DNA of 64,000 bases from Enterococcus pallens ATCC BAA-351 (GCF_000407485.1 NZ_ASWD01000003.1:558001-622000), one strand, 5' to 3'; positions 23,625 through 33,770 are shown, numbered from the stretch's first letter. Notes: generated by a model not told the origin, from the sequence alone. Numbers and translations are program-made.

Positions 23625-26600
23625 CTATTCACCAATACTTAAGATCATCCGGATATCATCTTCAGTAAGTTTATTAACTTGCTCTTCGTTACCTTGGATT
23701 ACCTTTTGGAACAATTCACGTTTTTCTTTCTGCAACTCATTCATACGTTCCTCAATTGTTCCTTCAGCAATCATACGCCAAACCTCAACTACTTTTTTCT
23801 GACCAATTCTGTGTGCACGGCCAGCCGCCTGTTCCTCAACCGCTGGATTCCACCATAAGTCATATAGAATTACTGTGTCTGCACCAGTCAGATTTAAACC
23901 TGTGCCTCCTGCTTTTAATGAAATCAAGAAGATATCTTTTTCTCCTTGATTAAAAGCATCTACCATAGTCAGTCGATCTTTCACCTTCGTACTTCCTCTT
24001 AAGTAAAAACTAGAAATGCCAATAGCATTTAATTCTTCTTCTAAAATAGATAACATACCGGTAAATTGTGAAAAAAGTAGTACACGCCGTCCATTTTCTT
24101 TGGCTGCCTGAATGAGGTCCTTAACTTGTTCAAGTTTACCTGAACCTCCATGATAATCTTCCATAAACAAACGTGGATCATCACAAATTTGTCTCAAACG
24201 AGTTAAACCAGCTAAAATACTTACCCGCTGCTTCCTAAACGTGGCGGAGTCCATTTGATCAACTTCTTGTCTCATTCGTTTTAGATAAGCTAAGTAAACT
24301 GTTTTTTGCTCTTCCATTAGACTGCTCAAAATATTTGATTCAATACGTTCAGGAAGATCCTGCAAGACAGTATCCTTATCCCTCCGTAAAACAAATGGTT
24401 GGATCATTCGGGCAATTTCTGATACTTGCATTTGTCGAAAACGGCTAATCGCTGGAAAGAATCCAGGCATTACCGTTTGAAACAAAGCCCAAAGCTCTTC
24501 TAAATTATTCTCTATCGGTGTCCCACTTAATGCAAAACGATTAGGGATATCTAATTGTCTTAACGCATGAGAAGTTTTCGTAGCTGCATTTTTGACCATT
24601 TGTGCTTCATCTAAAATCATATACTGATAATGCTGTTTCGAATGTAGATCAATGTCTTGTCTCAAGCTAGCATAAGAAGTAATTACAATTTCTAGTTCTT
24701 GATTCAATTGTGTTTCCCGCTCCAAACGATTGCCTGAAACAACTACTGTTTTCAAATCAGGAGCAAACTTTTTCATCTCAGCTTGCCAATTGTAGACTAA
24801 ACTAGCTGGTGCCACTACTACTACCTTAATAGGTTTTAGTTGCTTTTCAGCTAATAAAAAGGTGATTACCTGTAATGTCTTTCCTAGCCCCATTTCATCA
24901 GCCAAGATACCGCCAAATCCATAATCGCTGAGCATCTTCAACCAACGATAACCAATTTCCTGATAAGGTCGCAAAGTTGCATTCAAGTTGGTAGGAAGTT
25001 TCACTGGATAATCTTCTGGATGAGTTAGATCCTGAACCATCTTTTGAAAACCTTCACTAAATTGAGTTTGAGGATTGTTTTTTAAGCGCTCTTCCAATAG
25101 AATTCCTTGACTCTTCGGTAAACGAATTACACCATTCTCTGAATTCAAGCGTTCTCTTAGCTGACCGATGATCTCACTGGTTTCTCGAAACGCATCTGAA
25201 TCAAATGAAAGAATTTCGCCATTGTCTAACGTATAAAACTGATCCTTTCTCAAAAGACTAGACAGTACATTATCGATTTCGGAATCATTAATACCTGTGA
25301 CATCGAAACGAATATCTAGCCAAGAACCTTTCTGATCCACCTCTAAAGTAGGTTGAAATTCCTGTCCATCTAAGAACAACTGACGAAGCTTTTTACCCAT
25401 CTTAACTTCTGCTAATTGTCTAAACGCGTTAACTTCTACTCGAAAAAATCGATACAAGCCTTCTTGAGTTGGTATAGGTTTTTCAAAACCCGTATCAATT
25501 ACTTTATATTGGAATTTCTCAAATAACTCTAAAAGATACTGCTCACTTTTTCGGTCACGTAATATTTCCACCTGATCTGGTAAAGCAGGTTGATGAGCTT
25601 CATTAGTAGTAAAGTGGATTTTCCCATAATGAAATTCGACTTCAACACGAATCATCCCTTTAATTTTACGAAAGATGACTACTGATTTTAAAGGATCACT
25701 TTTTATCATTGCAGATACTTCATCTGCTACAATAACCTGTCCTATTTTTCTAAGAAAAGGAAATACCTCGCTAAATAATGGTGAAAGCTGGCTTTGTTTG
25801 AACGTAATTACTGGCTCTTTTAACCGTTTCAGCAGCTGTTTCATAGTTATATAGGTTTCCTGTTGTTCATGGGTAAGGATGTAGTAGTGATTTCCAACAA
25901 ATCCTAAGAAATAATTACTAAAATATGCAGTAAAATCATCTTCAATAGTAAAAACAAAAGCATTTTCTTTTTTCATTAATTGAAAAGTCAGTGGTAATTC
26001 TGTACCTTCCTTAAGCTGATGATAGCTTTTTTCATTCAGGTTAACTGTTAGATTTCCTGTTTGTTCCATATTAGTCAGTAATTCCTGAATTCGATGAACT
26101 GGCAATAATAAATACCGCTTATCTAACTTGCCTTTAACTTGCAACCCTGCCTTGCCTAAAAGCTGATAAGTTTCACTTACACCCACAAGATCTTCAATAA
26201 TATCCCGACATTTTGGATCAAAAGCCCCTGCTTCAATTTGAAACCGATATTGTTTATTGATCGTGTACACAGAATCAGTTTGATAAGCATGTAAAAAATC
26301 ATAAAGGTTTTTTACAATATAACTGCGTCGATTTACACGGCTTCCTAAACGAAGAGATACTGCTAGTACATCCAATTCTGGATGATAAGGGTTTGTGGGA
26401 ATGGGTTCTACCACAAATTCTACAAATAATGGCTGAATAGGCAATGCATCTTTTTCTAAGCGTGCGAATCCTTGATTTAATAAGTCTGCAAACGAAATAG
26501 AACTTTCTTTAGGTTTAGGCAATACAGTTTCAGGCTTAATCACTCTGGATAGACCTTGCTCACGCAAATATAGCTCGACGGCTACCGTGTGTTTACAATA

Positions 26601-26801
26601 TCCATGTTCCTCCCAATAAGGACACTCACATAAATCATTTTCTTTTCCGCTACCGTCTAAATCGACTAAATAAAGTTCACTACCTAAAACTTCACCATGC
26701 CATACACGTCGAGCTGGATCTGCTGAAACCGAAAGTACACGCCCTTCTTTTAAATACGTTCTTCCGCGTTCAATAACCTTTTCTGGAATACTCCATCTCA
26801 T
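23625..26801 (-). CDS. SNF2-family helicase with N-terminal SWIM zinc finger
   Basis: 1058 residues from ATG 26801, whose A overlaps the sbcC stop (TAATG) with GGGAG 8 nt upstream. Residues 55-80 hold a SWIM finger (CECPYWEEHGYCKH). Residues 100-590 are a poorly conserved middle region. The SF2 core follows: ADEMGLGKTLQV near 632, DEAQMVKN near 725, FALSGTPIENNLEEL, and the C-terminal lobe with LFSQFTGM, LISLKAGGTGLNLT and AAGRAHRIGQ. Such proteins are ATP-driven double-strand translocases that remodel protein-DNA complexes. The role of this bacterial SWIM/SNF2 type is not established. Coupling to sbcDC suggests a repair function. Confidence 0.9.
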   Translation of the reverse strand: MRWSIPEKVIERGRTYLKEGRVLSVSADPARRVWHGEVLGSELYLVDLDGSGKENDLCECPYWEEHGYCKHTVAVELYLREQGLSRVIKPETVLPKPKESSISFADLLNQGFARLEKDALPIQPLFVEFVVEPIPTNPYHPELDVLAVSLRLGSRVNRRSYIVKNLYDFLHAYQTDSVYTINKQYRFQIEAGAFDPKCRDIIEDLVGVSETYQLLGKAGLQVKGKLDKRYLLLPVHRIQELLTNMEQTGNLTVNLNEKSYHQLKEGTELPLTFQLMKKENAFVFTIEDDFTAYFSNYFLGFVGNHYYILTHEQQETYITMKQLLKRLKEPVITFKQSQLSPLFSEVFPFLRKIGQVIVADEVSAMIKSDPLKSVVIFRKIKGMIRVEVEFHYGKIHFTTNEAHQPALPDQVEILRDRKSEQYLLELFEKFQYKVIDTGFEKPIPTQEGLYRFFRVEVNAFRQLAEVKMGKKLRQLFLDGQEFQPTLEVDQKGSWLDIRFDVTGINDSEIDNVLSSLLRKDQFYTLDNGEILSFDSDAFRETSEIIGQLRERLNSENGVIRLPKSQGILLEERLKNNPQTQFSEGFQKMVQDLTHPEDYPVKLPTNLNATLRPYQEIGYRWLKMLSDYGFGGILADEMGLGKTLQVITFLLAEKQLKPIKVVVVAPASLVYNWQAEMKKFAPDLKTVVVSGNRLERETQLNQELEIVITSYASLRQDIDLHSKQHYQYMILDEAQMVKNAATKTSHALRQLDIPNRFALSGTPIENNLEELWALFQTVMPGFFPAISRFRQMQVSEIARMIQPFVLRRDKDTVLQDLPERIESNILSSLMEEQKTVYLAYLKRMRQEVDQMDSATFRKQRVSILAGLTRLRQICDDPRLFMEDYHGGSGKLEQVKDLIQAAKENGRRVLLFSQFTGMLSILEEELNAIGISSFYLRGSTKVKDRLTMVDAFNQGEKDIFLISLKAGGTGLNLTGADTVILYDLWWNPAVEEQAAGRAHRIGQKKVVEVWRMIAEGTIEERMNELQKEKRELFQKVIQGNEEQVNKLTEDDIRMILSIGE

Positions 26802-29800
26802 TAGTGTCTCTCCCATCCTTCTAGTTGATAATGAATCGTACTTTGGCCAGTTCCAGTCGTTTGTACAATAACCTGTTGTGGAATTCGTTCTTTCAATTCC
26901 CTGACATGACTGATTATTCCAATCATACGACCTTGACTTTCTATTCCTTCAAGTGCACTCACAGCCATTTCCAAAGCTTCTTCATCTAGTGAGCCAAAAC
27001 CTTCGTCAATAAACAATGTTTCCATAGCAATCCCACCAGACTGGTTCTGAATAACTTCAGCCAATCCTAAAGCTAAGGCCAAAGCCGCTATAAAACTTTC
27101 ACCACCCGATAACGTATGTGCACTTCGGCTAGCCCCAGTATTATCATCAAAAATATTAATTTCTAGCCCTGTGTTCCCTTTAGAACGACCAATTTGCTGA
27201 TTTAATTCAAATTGGTAACGTCCATTGGTTAACACAGCTAATTGTTGATTAGCTGCTTGCAAGACTTCATTTAGATACCATTGCAGAACAAAGCGTTCCA
27301 AGCTGATTTTAGCAGAATTATCACCATTCATTGTTTGATACAGCTCAGTTAGCTCACTCAGTTCCTCTAACTGGCTGCTGCTCATTTGATGCAATTCTTC
27401 GATTTTGCAAATAATTTCTTCCAACTGCTTTAATTGTAAATCTTTTTGATAAAAAGCTTCTTGCATCTCATGGAAGATTTCTTCTGCTTTGACTGCATTT
27501 TCTTTCAAAGGTTCTAAATTTGGGCATTCTTGACCTGCTAGAGCCTTTTCCAATTGTTTCAATCGATCTTGAACTAATAGTTGAGCATTGTCAAAAGCTT
27601 TTATTTGTTCCTCCAGCTCATGAAAATCTTCAGGATCAATATGTTGCTTTTCAACTGATAATAGGTCGACATTAGCTTTTTGAAGAGCCTCAAAAAAGTC
27701 TGCTTTTTTTTGTTCATACTCTCTTTTCAGCAATTCGTCTTGAGTCATTAATTGTTGCTGACTTTCTGCTAAACGAACATTTTCAGTATTTATAAATTGT
27801 TCTTCTTTCTGATGTTTAACTACTAGCATCTGTCTATCCGCTATCTCAATTCCCAGCTTTTTAATGCCTTTCTCTAATTCCGCAGATTGCCAGCTTTTCG
27901 CCTGCTCCTCCGCCACTTGAAGACGTCCTGCTAGTAGCTGAAGCTGACTGTCAGCTTGTCTTAGCGCATTGCTTGATTCCTCGTAATCTGTTTGCAAACC
28001 TTCTTTGCGTATTTCCAACTTCAGAACTTCTTGCTTAGCAGAAGAAATCGTTGTCAGTTCTTGGCTCGTTATCGCTTGCTTTTCCTTTATATGTGTCTGG
28101 ATATCTTCTAATTGCTGACCAAAACTTTCGTCGTAATAAGCTTGGATATTTTTAGCAAGTAAGTCAACTTCCTGCTGGAGATACTCTGTTTCTTTCGTAT
28201 ACTTTTGATTAGCAATATCGTATTTTTTTGTGTTTATTCGTAAGTCATGTTCAGCGGTTTCTTTTTGAATCTGAAGCTGTTTTACATTTTCTTCAGCTTC
28301 TTCTAACTCGATTTGAAGCTTCAGTAATTCATCACTAGACACAACCTCTCCAATTGCAGGATTGGGATGCTCTAATGATCCACATACTGGACAAGGTTCA
28401 CCTGAAAGCAGCTCTTGACTTAACCGAACAATTTCCATACTAGCCCAGCGACTTTTCCGTTTCTTGTTTTCAGCCGTTTGAGCAGTCAAGTCATTACTGG
28501 CCTGACTAATTTTATTCGTAAGAACCGCTAGCTGAATTTGCTGGTCTTCAATCGATTCTTCTTCCTGATCCAGCTGCCGCTGCTTCTGTATTAATTGTTC
28601 AATTTGTTGTTGATATTGAATTTCCTGATAACGTCTATCCTGCCAAAACGCCTCATTAGCTTGTTTCTTTCTCAAATCGACAAGTTGTTTTTGTAATTCG
28701 TCAATAGCAACAGCAATACCATCATGAGCTTTTTGAATTCCTTTTTTTAGTTCCCGCTGCTTCTCTTTTTGTTTCTCCAATTCCTCTTTTTGGATGACAA
28801 AGGGTAAAGCTTTCTTCCACTCTTGACATTTTAATTCCTTAAGTGCCCATTCTTCTTTTTCTTTTTCAAGCTTCTCATTCTGTTGGGTCCAGCTTTGCTG
28901 TCGTACAGACAATTCCTGTAACGCTACACGGACTTGCTCCATTCGTTGTTTCAATTCTTGAGAGTCATTTTCCAATTCTTTCAATCTTGTATACAGCGGC
29001 ATTAGGTGCTGTATTTTTTTACCTTTATCAAGCTGCTTACGTTGCTCATTTATAGCCGCTTCTTGTTTTTCATACAGATTTACTTCTTTTCTCGCTTTTT
29101 CAAATTCTTGGAACTTGATGGTCAGCTGTTCAGCTTTCGTCAGTAAATCTCGTTGTTTCTCATATTGGGATTTTGTCACGGACACTCTTTTATTCATTTT
29201 TTGCAGAACAAGCTGTTCATGCGTTAGATAATTTCGAGCATTCATTAATGATTCCTGATAAGTTGATCCCTTTTCGGTTACAACTTGTTGAAACAGTTGA
29301 TCAATTCGAACTAAAATTTCGTTGACATCTTTTTCTAATTCTTGTTTTTTGACCTTTAAATTTTCAGTAAAGGTACGATAGATGGCCGTTCCAAAAAGGC
29401 TGCGCAACACTGCTTCTTTTTCAGAACTATTAGCTACTAAAAACGTACGAAATTCACCCTGTGGCAACATAGCTATTTGCCTGAATTGATCTTTGTTTAG
29501 ATGCAGCATACCATAAATCATATCACCCACAGGTTCTACTTTTTGATACGCTTCAACTTCTTTTCCATCATCATCTAAAATCACCAATTGTACTTTTTGA
29601 TTTTTAGTAGTCTCACCTTTACCATTTTTCTTTTGTACAATTTGCTTGGGAGAGCGCTCTATCACAAATTGACGTCCCTGATGTTCAAAAAAGAAACGAA
29701 CGCGGGTTTCTTCTGTTGGTTCGGCGAAGGTAGATCGGATTTCATTAGCATTTCTTATTCCCCCGGAAGCGTCACCAAAAAGCGCAAAAGTAATCGCATC

Positions 29801-29932
29801 GAAAATAGTCGTTTTTCCCGCACCAGTTTTTCCACTAATTAGAAAAAGCGGTGTTTCAAGAAAATGCTCAAAATTTACTTCTTCATGAAGAAACGGCCCG
29901 AAATTCTCCATAATAATTCTTTTAGGAAGCAT
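26801..29932 (-). CDS. sbcC: Exonuclease subunit SbcC (Rad50-like ATPase)
   Basis: 1043 residues from ATG 29932 with GGAGGTGA upstream, overlapping sbcD by 11 nt. Walker A GKTGAGKTT near residue 36, long coiled coils (200-480 and 540-850) flanking the zinc hook CPVCG near 511, ABC signature LSGGES near 940, and Walker B LFIDEGFGSLDEE near 970. With SbcD it forms the Mre11-Rad50-type nuclease that trims hairpins and protein-blocked DNA ends. The gene ends in the start codon of the SNF2 helicase. Confidence 0.95.
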   Translation of the reverse strand: MLPKRIIMENFGPFLHEEVNFEHFLETPLFLISGKTGAGKTTIFDAITFALFGDASGGIRNANEIRSTFAEPTEETRVRFFFEHQGRQFVIERSPKQIVQKKNGKGETTKNQKVQLVILDDDGKEVEAYQKVEPVGDMIYGMLHLNKDQFRQIAMLPQGEFRTFLVANSSEKEAVLRSLFGTAIYRTFTENLKVKKQELEKDVNEILVRIDQLFQQVVTEKGSTYQESLMNARNYLTHEQLVLQKMNKRVSVTKSQYEKQRDLLTKAEQLTIKFQEFEKARKEVNLYEKQEAAINEQRKQLDKGKKIQHLMPLYTRLKELENDSQELKQRMEQVRVALQELSVRQQSWTQQNEKLEKEKEEWALKELKCQEWKKALPFVIQKEELEKQKEKQRELKKGIQKAHDGIAVAIDELQKQLVDLRKKQANEAFWQDRRYQEIQYQQQIEQLIQKQRQLDQEEESIEDQQIQLAVLTNKISQASNDLTAQTAENKKRKSRWASMEIVRLSQELLSGEPCPVCGSLEHPNPAIGEVVSSDELLKLQIELEEAEENVKQLQIQKETAEHDLRINTKKYDIANQKYTKETEYLQQEVDLLAKNIQAYYDESFGQQLEDIQTHIKEKQAITSQELTTISSAKQEVLKLEIRKEGLQTDYEESSNALRQADSQLQLLAGRLQVAEEQAKSWQSAELEKGIKKLGIEIADRQMLVVKHQKEEQFINTENVRLAESQQQLMTQDELLKREYEQKKADFFEALQKANVDLLSVEKQHIDPEDFHELEEQIKAFDNAQLLVQDRLKQLEKALAGQECPNLEPLKENAVKAEEIFHEMQEAFYQKDLQLKQLEEIICKIEELHQMSSSQLEELSELTELYQTMNGDNSAKISLERFVLQWYLNEVLQAANQQLAVLTNGRYQFELNQQIGRSKGNTGLEINIFDDNTGASRSAHTLSGGESFIAALALALGLAEVIQNQSGGIAMETLFIDEGFGSLDEEALEMAVSALEGIESQGRMIGIISHVRELKERIPQQVIVQTTGTGQSTIHYQLEGWERH

Positions 29933-31061
29933 CTGACTCACCTCCATTTTTTACCAATTGATGGATTGTCTGTTCAATCCATTTTTTCTGTCTTTCTGTT
30001 GGCGCAACTTGAACAATTGAAGTGAAAAATTCTTCTGTTAATTCAATAGGCGTCTTTTCCTTTAGTTTTTTTATAGCAGATTGCTGACTATTTTCTCGTC
30101 CATTTAAGCGTCCTACCTGCAAAACCTTTGGGTAAACTTTCCTTAATTGATTCATCATATTAGGAATAATCGACCGATCCTCTAAAAGAAAAGAAAAATA
30201 ATTTTCACGATTTAATTGCTGATAAGTATCTGGAGTTAAAAAATATTCAAAGGTTCCTTGAAGTTCCTGCATCTCTCTAAGCGGCTCTAATTCGATAAAC
30301 TTGAGATTCAACTGACTTTCAGTTTCTACCAGCCATACGCCCTTCTTCTGTTCTTTTTCTGAAAGAGAATATTTTAATGGCGACCCACTATAGCGAGCAT
30401 TTGGTAAATTTAAAGCATTTTTATTATGCAAGTGTCCAAGTGCAACATAGGTGAAATCTTCCAGAAGAACGCCGTTTATTCCATCCAATCCTCCAACTTC
30501 TACTTTTGTTTCAGAGTCTGTTCGGCTACTGCCGGAAACAAAAAAATGGCTTACCAATACTTGCTTATACTTAGGGTCAAACTGTTTCTTTATTTTTTCG
30601 ATTACAATCGGCATTGCATCATGAATAGAACGAATCGAAGAATCCTCAAAATGAATTCGCGCATCAACAGGTTCAAAATATGGTAGTAAGAAAAATGCCG
30701 TATTTCCCATAACAATCGGTTCAAAAGCTTGGTCTAATCGTGTATGTAAATGGAAATTTGATTGTGCAAACCAAGGTGCTCCAGTAGCTAGCCGTGTTGC
30801 ACTATCGTGGTTACCTGAAATTGCTAATAATGGAATCCCAGCAGTTAAGTTTATCTCAGCAATTGTCTGATTTAACAATCGTACTCCTTCTTCAGAAGGA
30901 ATTGAGCGATCATATAAATCACCAGCTATGACAATTGCGTCAACCTTCTCAGTCTTAGCAATTGTCAATATTTGCTTAATAATATGAGCTTGGTCTTCTA
31001 ACAAATCATATCCATGCAATTTTTTTCCAATGTGCCAATCTGCAGTATGTAAAAACCTCAC
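29922..31061 (-). CDS. sbcD: Exonuclease subunit SbcD (Mre11-like nuclease)
   Basis: 379 residues from a GTG at 31061, spaced 5 nt from AAAAGGTGA. Metallophosphoesterase motifs are complete: TADWHIGK near residue 7, IAGDLYDR near 47, ISGNHDS near 81, VSHFF near 170, and ALGHLHN near 208. C-terminal capping domain follows. It is the manganese-dependent nuclease partner of SbcC. An extended -10 (TGTTATACT near 31097-31105) probably starts the unit. Confidence 0.95.
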   Translation of the reverse strand: MRFLHTADWHIGKKLHGYDLLEDQAHIIKQILTIAKTEKVDAIVIAGDLYDRSIPSEEGVRLLNQTIAEINLTAGIPLLAISGNHDSATRLATGAPWFAQSNFHLHTRLDQAFEPIVMGNTAFFLLPYFEPVDARIHFEDSSIRSIHDAMPIVIEKIKKQFDPKYKQVLVSHFFVSGSSRTDSETKVEVGGLDGINGVLLEDFTYVALGHLHNKNALNLPNARYSGSPLKYSLSEKEQKKGVWLVETESQLNLKFIELEPLREMQELQGTFEYFLTPDTYQQLNRENYFSFLLEDRSIIPNMMNQLRKVYPKVLQVGRLNGRENSQQSAIKKLKEKTPIELTEEFFTSIVQVAPTERQKKWIEQTIHQLVKNGGESDAS

Positions 31062-31254
31062 AAAATCACCTTTTCTAAATAAGTCCTTCCTACAAGTATA
31101 ACATGAGTCTATCTTTTTTTCCGCTGTTGTTGCTAAAGAGTTAAGCTGCTCTATTTAAAAAGATAACTCTCTTTTTTTCATTGAGGCTATCATTTTTATT
31201 TTAAATAAGATAGGATAAAACTAGTTGTATTTTTGAAAATCTAGGGGGACTATT

Positions 31255-31983
31255 ATGCCGATTGGAATATTTATCAACTCTGCATCAATTATTTTAGGAG
31301 GTTTGGCTGGAGGTTTTTTAGGCCATCTTTTGTCTGAAAAATTCAAAGAAGAGATTCAATTAATTTTTGGTCTGTGTGCCTTGGCGATGGGAATTCCAGC
31401 GATTACACAAACAGCAAATCTTCCAGCAGTGATTTTATCAGTGATTTTGGGTACTTCTTTAGGAATGTTCTTACATCTAGAGAAGAAAATTGAGCATGCG
31501 GCAGACTTAATGCAGCGACCAGTAAACAAACTATTTCCACAAGAACATTTGTCAATTCCACATGAGGAGTTTGTTCGAGGATTGGTAACTATCATCGTGC
31601 TATTCTGTGCTAGTGGTACAGGTATCTATGGAAGTTTAGATGCTGGTATGACGGGTGAACATACTATTCTCATTGCTAAATCTATTCTAGATTTCTTTAC
31701 AGCAGCCATTTTTGCTTGTAACTTGGGATATGTCGTTTCTGTGATTGCTATCCCTCAATTTATCATTTTCCTGTCACTATTCTTATTTGCTGGAATCATT
31801 CTTCCCTTAACTACTCCTGAAATGATTCTAGATTTTCGTTCATGTGGAGGATTATTAATTGTAGCAACATCTTTCCGTATGATTCGTGTGAAAATGTTTC
31901 CTACAGCTGATATGATTCCTTCGATGATTTTAGTTATGCCCCTCAGTTGGATTTGGAGTAGCGTCTTTTTACCATTGCTATAG
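31255..31983 (+). CDS. DUF554 membrane protein
   Basis: 242 residues from ATG 31255 after GGGGGAC. Around six to seven hydrophobic segments, beginning GIFINSASIILGGLAGGFLG, with LCALAMGIPAITQTANLPAV near 38 and a conserved ASGTGIYGSLDAGMTGEH near 118. This is the YdfK/YqgA-type DUF554 family, a membrane protein of unknown function common in Firmicutes. It stands alone, diverging from sbcD and converging on plsC. Confidence 0.85.
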   Translation: MPIGIFINSASIILGGLAGGFLGHLLSEKFKEEIQLIFGLCALAMGIPAITQTANLPAVILSVILGTSLGMFLHLEKKIEHAADLMQRPVNKLFPQEHLSIPHEEFVRGLVTIIVLFCASGTGIYGSLDAGMTGEHTILIAKSILDFFTAAIFACNLGYVVSVIAIPQFIIFLSLFLFAGIILPLTTPEMILDFRSCGGLLIVATSFRMIRVKMFPTADMIPSMILVMPLSWIWSSVFLPLL

Positions 31984-31987
31984 CAAA

Positions 31988-32023
31988 AAACATACCGATT
32001 GGGAAATATCAATCGGCATGTTT
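31988..32023. terminator. Bidirectional terminator between DUF554 gene and plsC
   Basis: AAACATaCCGATTG and CAATCGGcATGTTT arms pair with a single mismatch around an 8-nt loop, flanked by A and T runs. Confidence 0.8.
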
Positions 32024-32025
32024 AA

Positions 32026-32658
32026 TTAATCTTTATTCTTTTTACTTGGTATATACTTATAATCTGGATTGATTTCATTATCAAGATTATCAAATGCCTG
32101 CTGAACACGTACCTCAATCTTTGCTAATCCTTCTTTGTCCAGCTTCTTAATATCGCTTACGTCTATCGGTTCACCATAACGAACGTAGACCGGCTTGCGT
32201 TTGAATAACTCAGAAAATTTCAACGGTCCTTGATAGACACAAGGCACAATTTTCACTTTGGCTAAACGAGAAATCAGTGCCATTCCGCCTTTTAGTTCAG
32301 TGGAGTGGCGTGTGCCACTAGGAAACATAATCAAACTTTTATCAGAATCCTTTAAAAGCTTCACTGGTTTTTTTACAACACTCGGTCCTGGCTTATCTCG
32401 GTTCACAGGAAAAGCATTTAAATGAACTAAGAAAAACCGTAGAATTGGATTTTTAAATAACTCTTCCTTTGCCATAAAACAAAATTGTTTTGGTGAAGCT
32501 CCCAACGCCATATATATAGGGTCCCACCATGTACGATGAGGAGCTACTAATATATAGTTTTCTTCATTAGGTAAAGCTGCTTGATTCTGATAATGAGCGT
32601 TTCCGTTAATAATTGCCAACAGGACGCGTACAACGCCGCGAATAAATTTGAAAAACAT
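32026..32658 (-). CDS. plsC: 1-acyl-sn-glycerol-3-phosphate acyltransferase
   Basis: 210 residues from ATG 32658 with AAAGGAAG upstream; the frame reaches 32685 without a site. An N-terminal hydrophobic helix (FFKFIRGVVRVLLAI) anchors it. The acyltransferase motif HRTWWD (HX4D) is near residue 42, the glycerol-phosphate binding motif FPSGTRHS near 114, where the first residue is Phe as usual and Ser replaces Glu, and the distal motif IVPCVYQGP near 138. It acylates lysophosphatidic acid to phosphatidic acid in membrane lipid synthesis. It diverges from trmN6. Confidence 0.88.
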   Translation of the reverse strand: MFFKFIRGVVRVLLAIINGNAHYQNQAALPNEENYILVAPHRTWWDPIYMALGASPKQFCFMAKEELFKNPILRFFLVHLNAFPVNRDKPGPSVVKKPVKLLKDSDKSLIMFPSGTRHSTELKGGMALISRLAKVKIVPCVYQGPLKFSELFKRKPVYVRYGEPIDVSDIKKLDKEGLAKIEVRVQQAFDNLDNEINPDYKYIPSKKNKD

Positions 32659-32738
32659 CTTTTCTTCCTTTCGGTTTTCTATCATAGTTAAACGTAGTAT
32701 AATACATGCGCACGCTTTTTTTAAGGGGGTATAAGTAA

Positions 32739-33476
32739 ATGTTAAACAATGGAGAACGAATTGACCAGCTTTATGCAGAAGATATTCAAATTATTCAAAG
32801 TTCTGAAGTTTTTTCATTTTCTTTAGATGCAGTCCTTTTAGCCAATTTCCCAAGAATTCCCAAGCGCGGAAGAATTATGGACTTATGTGCTGGGAATGGT
32901 GCAGTAGGGCTCTTCATTAGTAAAAGGACAACTGCTCATATTGATCAGGTTGAACTACAGCCTCGTTTGGCAGATATGGGTAGACGAAGTATTCAATTAA
33001 ATCAATTGGATCATCAAATGAACATGCATACATTGGACTTGAAGAATACTTTTTCTAAATTCCAACCTGATTCAATTGACTTAGTTGTGTGTAATCCACC
33101 CTATTTTAAAGAGCTTCCCACCAGCAAAAAAAATCCAAATCCTTATCTTGCTGCTGCTCGTCATGAAATTCATGCTACTCTTGAAGATGTTATCTCCGTA
33201 TCATCACGTTTGTTAAAAATGAATGGTCATTTTGCGATCGTCCATCGTCCTGATCGCTTTTTAGAGATTATTGATTGTCTGCGGAGCTATCATATTGCTC
33301 CAAAAAGAATTCAATTTGTTTATCCAAAGGAAGGGAAAGAAGCGAATATTTTGCTTATTGAAGGAATTAAACATGGAAAAAATGAAGGACTACGGTTTTT
33401 ACCACCCCTATTAACTTATGATGTTCAAGGTAATTATACTAAACCGATCAAGGAGATGCTTTATGGTCGCAGCTAA
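32739..33476 (+). CDS. trmN6: tRNA1(Val) (adenine-37-N6)-methyltransferase-like protein
   Basis: 245 residues from ATG 32739 behind GGGGGT. A Rossmann methyltransferase with SAM loop IMDLCAGNGAVGLF near residue 46 and the amino-methylating motif VCNPPYFKE near 120, the pattern of TrmN6/YfiC (Bacillus YabB). Members methylate N6 of adenine 37 in tRNA-Val; the identity of the target here is inferred. A TATAAT at 32698-32703 could be its -10. The next gene, GIY-YIG, overlaps its end by 14 nt, as yabB and yazA are adjacent in Bacillus. Confidence 0.85.
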   Translation: MLNNGERIDQLYAEDIQIIQSSEVFSFSLDAVLLANFPRIPKRGRIMDLCAGNGAVGLFISKRTTAHIDQVELQPRLADMGRRSIQLNQLDHQMNMHTLDLKNTFSKFQPDSIDLVVCNPPYFKELPTSKKNPNPYLAAARHEIHATLEDVISVSSRLLKMNGHFAIVHRPDRFLEIIDCLRSYHIAPKRIQFVYPKEGKEANILLIEGIKHGKNEGLRFLPPLLTYDVQGNYTKPIKEMLYGRS

Positions 33477-33741
33477 TCACTATTTTTATGTTTTGTCATG
33501 TCAAGATCACACCTATTACGGTGGCTATACGGTAGACCTTGCCCGACGTTTAGCTGAACACAACGCTGGTAAAGGTGCTAAATATACCCATCCAACAAAA
33601 CGCAGACCTGTTGCTATGATTCATGCTGAACACTTTGATTCTCGGAGTGCAGCTATGAAAGCAGAAGCTGCTTTCAAAAGGCTTTCAAGAGTTCAAAAAG
33701 AACAGTATCTAAAAGAATATCGAAAAAAAAGCGTTTTGTGA
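33463..33741 (+). CDS. GIY-YIG nuclease-domain protein (YazA/UPF0213)
   Basis: 92 residues from ATG 33463 with AAGGAGA 6 nt before it, overlapping trmN6. A stand-alone GIY-YIG domain: FYVLSCQDHTYYGGYTVDLARRL near residue 8, where the usual GIY-YIG reads YVL..YYGGYT, the catalytic Arg follows in LARRLAEHN, and a Glu in KAEAAFKRL near 66 would bind metal. Small proteins of this kind are thought to be structure-specific nucleases, but the biological role is unknown. Confidence 0.88.
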   Translation: MVAANHYFYVLSCQDHTYYGGYTVDLARRLAEHNAGKGAKYTHPTKRRPVAMIHAEHFDSRSAAMKAEAAFKRLSRVQKEQYLKEYRKKSVL

Positions 33742-33768
33742 GCTTCAGCGAGCTTTCACAAAACACTT
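33733..33768. terminator. Bidirectional terminator after the GIY-YIG gene
   Basis: GTTTTGTGA and TCACAAAAC arms, with an inner AGCT-rich loop that pairs further, followed by ACTTTTTTATT. It also serves the convergent acyltransferase gene. Confidence 0.8.
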
Positions 33769-33770
33769 TT

